Shown: positions 13,101-25,100 of the stretch, one piece after another | Numbering within the stretch: the first letter of the stretch is position 1 | How the letters are laid out: the number at the start of each line of letters is the position of its first letter | Origin: Oreocharis arfaki | Taxonomy: Eukaryota; Chordata; Aves; Passeriformes; Paramythiidae | NCBI GenBank assembly: GCA_013398015.1 | Contig: VZRR01009912.1 | Span: 186,001 to 250,000 of the forward strand | Length of the DNA: 64,000 nucleotides | Direction of reading: 5' to 3' | Position numbers and translations under genes: made by a program | Notes under the pieces: model-generated | Database searches by the model: none | What the model saw: only the letters and a program-made list of their open reading frames with translations | Told to the model about the DNA's origin: nothing

Positions 13101-16100
13101 ACCCTTTCTGGTCACGCATCTCAGTGCAAGGGGGTCCTGTACCTGCTGTCTCACCACAGCTTCTCTTCCCCCAGGTGTGGTGTTTCACTACCGTGCAGCC
13201 ACCAGCAGATACGCCTTCTCCTTCATCCAAGCCCAGAAGGCCTGCCTGGAGAACAGCGCCGTGATCGCCACCCCCCAGCAGCTCCAGGCTGCCTACGAGG
13301 CTGGCTTCGACCAGTGTGATGCTGGCTGGCTGCGGGACCAGACAGTCAGGTAAAGTCACACTGACTTGGGGAAAACACCCCTCAAAATGACTATTCAGCC
13401 ATGAAATTGATGCTTTACGCTGGTCTGTGCTGCTGCTCTGCTCATCAGCACCTAAAGCTTTGCTGACCCAAGATTGTCTCCAGACCATGATATGCAGTGG
13501 CCAGTAGATGTGTTCTTGTCCACTTCTTTTCCTCATTTCCTCACCTGTGTATACATCTTGCACCAGTGAGCCCTCCTGGTGTGTAGGAAGAGCAGCAGGA
13601 AATTTGTATTTATTGCCTCGAGCTGTGAGTGGACTTGTCTCCAAGTCACACTGGGAGCTCTGGGCACCTCAGACAGTGAAGAATTCATGTCCTGCTCCCA
13701 AGCACACTCAGGTTCTTCAGTCCTGGCTACATAAGGCTGACCTTGGGTTACATCCTCTCTTCATTTTTTGGTAGGTATCCCATTGTGAATCCTCGAAATA
13801 ACTGCGTGGGAGACAAAGAGAACACTCCAGGCGTGAGGTCATACGGCATGCGCCCGGCCTCGGAGACCTACGACGTGTACTGCTACATCGACAGGCTCAA
13901 GGGTACAACCTCCCCCTTCCCTTGAGCACTGCTGCAGAGCAAAAACGTGCTCCACACCTCCACCTCTGTCTGCAGATGGCTGGGACGCAGCGATTCACCC
14001 ATTTTTCTCTCCCATCCCTCAGGCGATGTGTTCTTCGCAACCCAGCCGGAGCAGTTCACCTTCCCAGAAGCCCAGCAGTACTGTGAGAGCCAGAACGCCA
14101 CGCTGGCCTCTGTCGGCCAGCTCCACGCCGCCTGGAAGCAGGGCCTGGACAGGTGCTACGCGGGCTGGTTGGCCGACGGCAGCCTGCGCTACCCCATCGT
14201 GAGCCCCCGCCCCGCCTGCGGGGGGGACGCGCCGGGCGTCAGGACCCTGTACCAGCACCACAACCAGACGGGCTTCCCCGACCCGCTGTCCCGGCACCAC
14301 GCCTTCTGCTTCAGAGGTACCCTCCTAGCCCCTGCAGGGTGGAGAAATCTTCCTCCTTAGGGAAAGGGATTTCAAAAGGGAGGCAGGGCATGTTGGGGTG
14401 CAGGTTTGGGTGAGGCATTTCACCAACGTCTTGGATTGTGAATTTTTGGGAACTCCCTTCAATGCCTTTTTTTGTTCCAGCTCTGCCTCCTGTGGAGGAG
14501 GAGGGGGTCACCCCGTTCTTTGAAGATGTGCTGGCAACACAAGTGATCCCTGGAGTGGAGGGGGTGCCCTCTGGGGAGGAGGTGACTGTGGAGACGGAGT
14601 CTGCCACTCAACCTGAGAATCAGACAGTCTGGGGAACAGAGGTCTTTCCAACCGATGTGTCACTGCTCTCAGGTGGGTTCAGCTCTTCCTTGTAGCCTCT
14701 GTCATGCTGGGCTGGTGGTGTAGGGTTGGGACACTCCCAAAATGTAAATAATTTCCCCAACTCCTTCTCTTTGTTTGCTGTTTCTTTTCCAGTGAGTCCA
14801 TCTGCTTTTCCTCCAGCTACCATAGTACCAGACGAAACAAGTACCAATGGTTCCGTCAGTGAAGTGTCAGGGGAGGTGACTGAATCTGGAGAGCATCAAG
14901 TCAGTGGTGAATCTTCGGCATCCGGGTGGGTACCTGCAGTTCCGGACACAAGCGGAGAACCAACTTCTGGAGTTTTTGAGCTTAGTGGAGAACACTCGGG
15001 GATTGGAGAGAGTGGATTACCATCAGTAGACCTGCATGCCAGTGGCTTCCCACCTGGAGAAACTGGGCTGCCCTCAGGAGACCTGAGTGGTGTGCCTTCT
15101 GGCGTGGTTGATATCAGTGGCCTGCCTTCCGCAGAGGAGGAGATATCGGTGTCTGTCTCAAGGATACCAGAAATTAGTGGGATGCCACCTGAAGTGGAAA
15201 GCAGCGGGCTGCCTTTTGGAGTGAGCGGAGAAACCTCTGGCACTGAGCTGGTCAGTGGTGTGTCATCCGGAGAGGAAAGCGGGCTCGCCTCTGGTTTTCC
15301 TACCGTCTCTCTTGTGGATACCACATTAGTGGAAGTTGTAACAACAGTGCCAGAACGGCGAGAGGAGGGAAAAGGGTCCATCGGAGTCAGCGGTGAAGGA
15401 GATCTGTCAGGGTTCCCATCCTCTGAGTGGGACAGCAGTGGTGGGATCCAAGGCTTACCCTCAGGAGCTGAGCCCAGCGGGGAGCCCTCTGGGGTACCCG
15501 AGCTCAGCGGGCTGCCCTCGGGAGGGTCTGAGCTTAGCGGGTTGCCCTCAGGACTGGATGCCAGTGGAGAAACATCTGGAACACATGAGACCAGTGGCCT
15601 GGTGGACCTAAGTGGCCTTACCTCTGGTGTTGATGGAAGCAGCGAGGCCTCCGGCATTACCTTTGTAGATGCCACCCTGGAGGAAGTGACAACAACCCCG
15701 CCAACCACAGGAGCAGAAGCAAAAGAGACTTTGGAAACCAGTGGATTGCCTTCGGGAGGTGAAGATGTGTCAGGCATGGTATCTGGGAGCTTAGACACCA
15801 GTGGTGAGCCTTCTGGGCATGTAGACTTTGGTGGGAGTGTTTCTGGAGTGCTGGAGATGAGCGGATATCCGAGTGGAGTGACAGACAGCAGCGGAGACAA
15901 CTCTGGAGTTGATGTCACCAGTGGTCTGCTGTCTGGAGAGGAAAGTGGACTCACCTCTGGCTTTCCCACTGTCTCTCTTGTGGATACCACTTTGGTGGAA
16001 GTTGTAACACAGACATCAGTGGCACAAGAAGTGGGAGAAGGACCATCTGGAGTGATAGAAATCAGTGGATTTACTTCTGGAGACAGAGGACTATCTGGAG

Positions 16101-19100
16101 AAGGGTCTGGAGCTGTGGAGAGTAGTGGGTTTCCTTCAGGGGCAGGAGACTTGAGTGGAGAGCCATCTGGAATCCCATACATCAGTGGAGACTTTTCTGG
16201 AGCCACAGATCTAAGTGGACAGTCTTCAGCAGTGACTGATATTAGTGGGGAGGCCTCAGGGCTTCCAGGAATCACTCTGGTCACTTCTGATTTAGTAGAA
16301 GTGGTGACAAGACCAACGGTATCACAGGAACTGGGTGGGGAGACTGTCACATTCCCCTACAGTTTGGGGCCAAGTGGTGAAGCCTCTGCATCTGGTGAGC
16401 TAAGCGGGGAAACATCTGCGCTGCCAGAAGGTGCTCTAGAAACATCAACAGCTTATGAAATCAGTGGTGAAACATCTGCATTTCCTGAAGCTGGTATAGA
16501 AACATCCACGATCCGTGAAATCAGTGGGGAGACGTCTGCATTTCCTGAGTTTAACACAGAAACATCAACAATTCAAGAAATCAGTGGGGAAACCTCTGCA
16601 TTTCCTGAAATTCTCACAGAAACATCCACAAGCCAGGAAGCCAGAGGTGAAACGTCTGGCTATCCTGAAATTATCGTGGAAGCATCCACAGGTCAAGAAG
16701 GAAGTGGGGAAACCTCTGCGTTTCCTGAAAGTGGCACAGAAACATCCGCAATACAAGAAATCAGTGGAGAAACATCTGCGTTTCCTGAAATTAGGATAGA
16801 AACATCCACAAGTCAAGACATCAGTGGGGAAACGTCTGCATTTCCTGAAATTAGAATAGAAACATTCACAAGCCAGGAGGCCAGGGGTGAAATATCTGGC
16901 TATCCTGAGATTAGCATAGAAACTTCGACGGTCCACGAAACCAGTGGAGAAACATCTGCCTTTCCTGAAATCAGCATAGAAACTTCCACAGTGCATGAAA
17001 TTAGTGGAGAAAGTTCTGCATTTCCTGAAATTAGAATAGAAACATACACAAATCAAGAAGCCAGGGGTGAAACATCTGCCTACCCAGAAATTAGCATAGA
17101 AACGTCAACAGTCCATGAAACCAGTGGGGAAACTTCTGCCTTCCCTGAAATCAGCATAGAAACTTCAACAGTCCATGAAATCAGTGGGGAAATGTCCTCC
17201 TTTCCTGAAATTAGCATAGAAACTTCGACAATCCATGAAGCCAGTGGTGAAATATCTGCATTTCCTGAAATTAGAATAGAAACATCCACAGGTGGAGAAG
17301 TTCGAGGCGAAACATCTGCATTTCCTGAGATTAGCATAGAAACTTCTACAGTCCATGATATCAGCGGAGAGACATCTGCATTCCCTGAGTTTAGCACAGA
17401 GACACCAACAAGTCAAGAAGCCAGGGGTGAAACATCTGCCTATCCTGAAATTTTCATAGAAACGTCCACAGTTCAAGAAGTCAGTGGGGAAACTTCTGCG
17501 TTTCCTGAAATCAGCACAGGAGCGCCCACAAGTCAAGAAGCCCGAGGTGAAACAGTTCCTGAGATCAGCATGGAAGCATCCACAGTCCATGAAAGCAGTG
17601 GGGAAGCATCTGCATTGCCTGCTGCTAACATCAGAACAGCTGCCACATCTTTGGCCGGTGGGGAGCCCTTTGGAACTCCTGAGGAGAAGGAGATTCCTGG
17701 TGCAACATCTGGAGCCGTGACACACTCGATCACAGGCGTTTCAGGGGAAACCTCTGTCCCAGACATTGTAATTGGTACCAGGACTCCAGATGTTGAACCG
17801 ACACAGGGACTCGGGAACCCTGAAGAGGCTCAGCTTGAAATAGAGCCTTCCCCTCCTGCGGTGTCAGGACAAGAGACAGAGACAGCTGTTGCTCCAGACA
17901 ATCCCCATCTGCTGGCCACCACCACTGGTGCCCTGCCTCAAGTCTCACAAGAAGCAATTGACGCATTAGGACCCACTACAGAAGGTAACATATGCCTCAT
18001 ATGGAAGGGAAAGCTTTGTGGAAGGGAAGGAGGGGGCATAGCTGTCACTTCTTTTGCTTTTTATATAGCAGAGAACATTGACACAGAAGCAGACTTAAGC
18101 AGAACATTGTTCTGATGGAAAGCTATAAACATGGGGTCTTCCACAGGTCATGATCATAGAATCATAGAATTGTTTAGGTTGAAAAAGACCTTCATGATCA
18201 TCAAGTCCAACTATTAACCCAGCACTGCCAAGTCCACCACTAACCCATGTCCCTCAGTGCCACCTCTACATGTCTTTTAAATCCCTCCAGGGTTGGTGAC
18301 TCAACCTTTTCCCTGGGCAGCCTGTTCCAGTGTTCCATAGAACGGCTCCACCTGCCAGAGATTCCCACCCTGCACACAGCTGAGAAGTTGGAAAAGATGG
18401 GCTGCAAGTCTCAGTCCTGTTCTGTTTCTCTTTCCCTGCCTATAGCCCCAAGTACTGCTCAGCATGTGGCCACCCTCTGGTCTGTGTCTTACGCTGCTCT
18501 CTGCAGCTACAACAGGATAAACGTGTGAGATAAAGCTCAGAGCACCACTAGCTTTTGTCAGCTCTGTTGATAAATGCCCTTCCCTCCACCCTGCCGTTTT
18601 ATTGTTTTAGTGCTGTGTCTTTGGTTGGGCCTACTTTGGTTGCCAAGTACAAACAGACACAATATTTAAGCCTGATTAACCATGTATGGTGAAAACACTC
18701 TCCTGCCATTCTGACGAGCATGCCCTGAGCAGAGTTCACATGCTGTGAAAGCATTAGTGCACTTCAGCGAGAAATAAAACAAGATGCAAGACATTGTGCC
18801 TCTTGGCCAAGGGAGGTGCCCAGTCCTGGTAACACAGGATGTCCTGCAGCATCCCTGGACTCAGCTTGGTTTCTCTTTGCTGCCATCAGGAGCTGGCACC
18901 TGGGGAAAAGCCTCATTTGAAAGCCATCAGTGCTTGTGCTGGTGGATGAGTGTCCTGCATGTGCTCAGTTCTCAAAGGGCCACATGTTGCTTAAGTATGG
19001 TACAAAATGTATGTGCCAAACAGGTCCTTGTAGCAAAAGTGTCATCAATTCCACCCCTTCCCACATTACCCCCTAAACTGCTTCTCTCAGGTCAATTTAC

Positions 19101-22100
19101 ACTGTTCAGCGTAGCTAGCTCTGGACTCGGTAAGGGTCTGTAAGTGCAGGGCTCTGTGGAGCTCAGACGGGTTTCTAACGTCATTTCCATCCCCAAAGTG
19201 CTTCCAGTGAGTCACTGCATTTCCCTCTGTGTCGCTTCTCTGCCTCTGAGAGCACAGGCAATCACAAACCTTTGTTCAGACCCGCTCACAGCACATCTGA
19301 GGTCCCCTCTGTCTGCGCTGAGCAGCTGCCCCAGGATGCTGCAGGAGTGGGTGAGGGCAAATCAGCAGGGTCGTTCCCACAGCACTGGTCCAGCCTGGCA
19401 CAGCATCCAGGACTTGGCAGGGTGGTACAGGACCCAGAAACCCTTCTCGGAAAAGTAGGCCCTGCTTTTGCAGAGCCCACTGCCACGTCCAAGCCCAGAG
19501 ACAAAAATAAGCCAGCAAAGGCAGCATTGAGGGGGAGGAAGGAAGCCAGTGAGGACCAGTTAAAAAAAAATTTTAAAAAAAAAAAAAAAAAAAAAAATTG
19601 GCCCCAAAATACGGTTTTGTTCCACTGCTTTTTCTTTTTAAAAATTAACCACAAGGCAATTGCCAGATTCCTCAGACCATTTGTTAGCCAACATTTTTGT
19701 GAAGTATTTTGAAAGAAAACCATGTGTTCAGCAGCGCACATGTGAAGAATCTTGAAAAATGCTCTGAAATTGGAATATGTGTATTTGCAAGTAGCAGAGA
19801 GGACAATGTAGCAGCTGGGGTTTCTTAGCAGATGACAGCAAGAGGTAAGCAACAACTGTATGAAGTTTAATGCTACACTTCATAAATTAGAAACAGGTTT
19901 GAGTACATGTGTCTGGCTGGTACTCCCACCAGGGAAGGTGTTCTAGGGTAAAACTTGTCTTTCTATTGGTAAACTTTACTACAATGTCCCTAAATGGTTA
20001 AATGCAGTCATGGTCAGGGGATGAAGGAAGCTCATCCAGGTGGCAAAAAAGTGTGTTCGCCATGAGCTCAAGGCAAACCCCTTCTAGAGGATTACAGCAA
20101 AGAGATGACAAAAGAAGAAGGAAAAAAAAAAAAAGAAAAAGAATCCTAGGTTTCCTTTTCTTGGGTTGTTACTTTTTACAGAGCTCTGGGGACTGCAAAC
20201 ATGGAAAGTCTACAAGGAAGAACCGTAGGCTGGATCCCAAAATGCCATTTCCCATCTTGTGGCTGCCTTTTCACTTGAAGTTTCCCAGTCTTGAAATGTT
20301 GCTCTTGCAAAAAAAAAAAATCAGTTCTTGCAAAAAAACCAATCAGTTCTTATATCCTCACAGCCTTGAGCTGTGCTCAGGGTTTGTAGGGTGCAGTGGG
20401 TGCCCATGAAGAGCAATGGATTTTGGCTGACATTAAGGCATGGGTGAAGCTGGTTCAGCTTTACAGGAGCTCAGAGTGAGGAACAGGAAGGAATGTGGCT
20501 TTTGCCCTCTGGCCCTGCTGTTGGAGGGTTCTAGTTAGATCCAGCAGCCTGTTCAGTGGGATGATTCAAGAAGAATGATATTATTTTGCTCTGCTGTAGC
20601 CTAAAAGTATCTCTAAAAGCCAGAGCCAGAAGACTGAAGATTAACACTTGGAGTGCCAGTATATTTAGTATTTACCCAAATTGAAGGCTGTGCATGTACA
20701 TGTCTTTAGTCAGCATTTGATTCCTTCATGAGGACAGGAACCCCACAAGCTGAAAGAGTTGTCCATAGCCTTGGCTTCCTCACCCAGGGTTTTGCCAGCT
20801 CTGTGGGTCTTTTTGCTTCTGGTAGCATTTGAAGACAAATAATTATTAGCTGAAAAAACATGCTGGCACTTCAGTGAAGGGCTGCGGTTTGGAGCACTCT
20901 GACCAGTCAGTGACTTAAAAGCTTCGCTCCAGTTGTGGGGGAAAAGAGAAATGTGCTGAAATGGCATCTATTTATGTTAAGTTTTGCTTGTCTCTGGTGA
21001 AACGAGTCCATGAAATCTGTTGCCTATGGCCCCACACAGCAGAAGGTTAGAACACAAATGAGGAAAGGTCCTAATGGGCTTTCCTCACACTTCGCCTCCT
21101 GGAAGTACAAGGGATTGAGTTTTGTTGGTCCAGAGAAAACCATCCAGAAAAAAAGTCACAAAAACATTCACCTGATTCAGAATGTTTCACCCAATGGGGA
21201 ATGCAAATTATGCTGTCAAGAGGGAAATGGAGGTACCGGTCCTGGCTGAGAGGCACAGACCCTTTGTGGCTGATGATTTTTGAGCAGATGATTTGATGTC
21301 TCCTGGACACACTGTCTGCTTTGCATCAGAAGTTAATTTGCTTAAACAAAATTTTCCTCTGCAGAGGTAACCTACAGTCTTGGACTGGTGTTATTTACAT
21401 GTCCATTTACTTTTGCACATAATGTTCTGGAGACAGAGACACCCAAATTTCCCGAGCTCTTCTTCCACGAGAGTGTTGGACAAATTGAAGGTTCCAGCAG
21501 ATCAACAGGTCCTCCTGGAAACCTGATGATCTCTAGTAGAAGAGTTTTCTTAAAGCTGCAGCAGCACCTGCCCCTTCTGCTGCACGGAGGCTTAAGTTCA
21601 ATTATGGTAGTTAATTATTTTAATGACTTAATTGCTCATTGTAAGTCAGTAGCTGGCTATGTGATGTTCAATACTAGCATTTAACATAAAATGTGAGAGA
21701 ACTGGTTTCCCCAACTCCTCCTATTCTTTTCTTCTAGGAGTCACTCCACAATTGCTCCAATGTTTTTCTTTGATGTTTGAGCTATCAGATCAGTAGTTCA
21801 AACTTCCCAGTAGACCCTGAAAAGCAAATTTAATTTGTACCTGGGTTATTATTTTTTCCCAATCTCTAGGAGATAATTATCTAGTTGGTCTCTGATTCCC
21901 GGTTTGGGTAATTGCACTTAAAAGGAAGCCTATAAAGAAAAGGTGAGGGGGACAACGGGCACTGTTGGGCATCCTGAAAATGCCTTGTGCTTCTCTCTGA
22001 CCTTTTTCGCTCTGTAGAACAAAAACAAGAGGGTATAGAAATATTATAGAACATATTGGTAAACCTGTTACCCACAGCTTCAGGTAAACTATACTTTGGT

Positions 22101-25100
22101 CGGGGTTTGGGTGACAGCATCCTCTCTGCCCACCAGCTGCTTCTCCTCAGCAGATGTTTTAAGCACAAAGCTGACCTTGTTTAATGGGTATTCTTGCTCA
22201 TCTTCCATATAGGCAGCCATGGAGAGAAAGGCACAGACTGCACTTCTTTAGGAAATGGTAGCATTGTTTCTGGTGTTGTTGTCTCAGCTTGAGATAAAGA
22301 ATTTTAACAGCATTTCCTTCTCACCACTGACACTGCGTGTTCACTTGTACATGCCATTTGTCTTCTGAGCAAAAACAGGGCCAATCTATTTTTCTTTCAT
22401 TTTTTCCATGTTTCTCTTTCCAATTTCCATGATCTAGTACAACAAATTTTTTTCAAAGGCATTGGGAGAATCATAGAATCATAAAATGCTTAAGGTTGGA
22501 AAGGACCTTAGAGATGATCTAGCTCAAACCTCCCTCCCATCATGGGCAGGGATGACAAGAATACTTCTCTTGTTTTTAGTTGCACCAGAAGAAAATTATT
22601 CTGACTAAACATAGTGCATATCTGGCAGTGGAGAAGAAATCTTAGGAAGAAAATGGTGAAACAAATTTAAACTTTGCATAGCAGCTGTGTAACTCCCCTT
22701 GTTTTCTCCAGCCAACAGTTTACATCTTCCAGATGCAAGACCTGGTTTACATTGGCCATTTTGTTTTAATTGGTTTATTTAAAAAAAAAAAAAAATCTAA
22801 AAGTTAGACCTTGGGTCCTGTTAGCAGCAAGAAACAGAAACGGTTGTGACAGTAGAATTTTTGCAACTTCTTGGCAATATTAAGTGCAGTATGAACCCTC
22901 TTTGGAAGAGCTGCTAATTCTGCATTATCCTCAAGGAGTGAGTTAATAACGTGTTCTAACCGGGCTTCCTATTCTTGGCACCGCGAGGCATTTTCTCCCC
23001 GCCTTTTGTTTTACAGCCGCAGCTCTTGAAAGCGGCGCTGCCTCCCTCCTGCATTCCTCGGCTATCTCTGCCCTTTGTTAGCGCAGGGTAATAATAGCGG
23101 TGGTCTTGTCTCCTTGTCAGCTGATAAGCACTTGAGCTGCCTGGCAAAGCAGGGCTGGCTGTTTGGATGACTGCTCTCCCTCGCAAATAAATAGCTCGTG
23201 TCTGAGATCCTTGAGTGCCAAGGTCCCTGGCAGCCACCTCTGCGGGAGTGGGGGCTCGCTCCGTGCTGAGCAGGGCGGGCACACCTTGAGCGTTGCAGGC
23301 TGGAGAGGTGTGCAGCGATTTGCTGACTTCATCTAGCTCGAAACAATGTGGAAGTGGGCACTTTCATAGTATATAAAAGGCTGTGAAGAAAATCGCTAAG
23401 TTTCGTGTGATAGATGCGATTTTCTTTTTCAATGGAGCTCTTACCTCCGGTGCATCGTGTTTGTGGCTTAAATGCAATATCCGAGAAACACCCACAAGCC
23501 AACCTGCCAGGATTTCCAGAGGCAACATCACTGCCAATTTTACCATTTACAGCATTCTTAAATACCTCCAAGATCCAGATTTTCTGGGAGGACCAGAATC
23601 AGCAAAACTTTCTCCAACCTGACAGGTATATTTGAGTTTCCCGAGATCAGCTTGTGAGGTGATTCTACATCCAGATGGAGAGAGGGTCACTGCCTCAACA
23701 GCCCAACAGGCAGAAGGGGAGTTTGGTGCTTATGATCATCACGTGTTTAAAACACCTTCCCTCCAGCCATTCGAAGCACAACTTTGGGGGAAAAAACTGT
23801 GTCTCACTTGTCTTTGCTGTTTGTTTTTCCAACATTACCTACAAGTACACATCCTTTTTCTATGAGTCATATATAAAAATACATATGTATATATATGGAG
23901 AGATACATAACATATGTATTGCAATCAGAGATTTGTTTTTACTGCATCTATAATATGTGCAAGCATATTATATGTGATATCTGTAAAAGGAAACTCTGTT
24001 CCAGTCTTATTTCCCAGCTGGAAATTCGTGGCAATGACTTTGCACATGTGTGCCTGCTCCCCCCTCCTCCAAGACTAGAGATGGCAGCACACAGCAGGTC
24101 TCCTGCATCTCAGAAGAGACATCGGACATGCCAAGTTTTATTCCACATGGCTGAAGACAGCTGAAGGCTCATTATCCCCCGCTAAACACTCAGCTTCAGC
24201 TCTTGTGTGTGCTTCGCTCCCACCTCTGCAGTGTTCTTTCCACTTCATGGAGCCTGACGAACGAAGGAAAGCCTTTCCTTACGTGTTCAGCTGGAGCCCA
24301 CTGGAATCAACATGAACTTCTGCTGCCACTGCTGTTGGGAAGCCCAAGGGGCCTCTTGAGTTGCAATCACCCCTCAGGATACCTCGTTTTTCTTTATGCT
24401 CTCTATCTTCTAGGAACTCCAAGTGTGACTAATAAGCAATACTCAGCCAAGTTCAGCTCCTCTATTCTTCCTCTAGGCTTGTGACTCCCATTTTGTTCTG
24501 GAAAGCCTCGAAGTATTTACTAGCATCACAGAAACAGGAATTCCCTTCATGTTGCAGTGAACAAAGAAAGCAAGCTTTTGTGACATTTAGAAGGGCGATC
24601 CAGAGTGAAAAATTCCTCCTCTCAGAGAAGAACTGCAAAACTGGAGTAAGAGGCTCATCAGCCATCTGAGGAACGATTTCACTGCTCACAGTGATACAGC
24701 CTAGAGTAAAGATGACAATCTCCTTGCTCCAAAGCACACACAGATTTACCATCCAAGGTCAGAAAGGATTTTTTCCATCACTTAGGCACGTTACAGAACA
24801 TGTCAGCTTTTAGATGACGTATCAGACCTTGGCCACTGAGTCACTAGACAGCCACAGGGGGTATAACGCCCATCTGCTCTCTTGTGCCTGGGGATGCTGA
24901 GCAGCTGGGCTTCAGCGCCAAGAAAACAATATCCAACCAAATACACCCCAGTCAGAAGATGAACACAGATCTTGGGGAGTCTCTGCTCTGCTCTGCTGTT
25001 TCCACAGCCAGCATGTTCATCATCCTTGAATGTTTCCTCACTAACCCTGTCATCCACAAGAAGAGCATGGAGTGTTAGTCATCACTTTTAAAGCTTTACA

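Noticed and set aside
14896..16350. A 484-codon open frame on the minus strand opposite the CS exon
   Set aside because: The sense exon is made of a few repeated codons (agt gga, tct gga, gaa), so its complement lacks stop codons in one frame. Its Pro/Ser/Thr-rich translation mirrors the sense repeat; no start context or splice signal supports a gene.
16565..17056. A 163-codon minus-strand frame with Cys/Phe repeats (and a similar one at 17165-17725)
   Set aside because: It is the reverse complement of the 60-bp aggrecan array, so it shows a 20-residue period only because the sense strand does.
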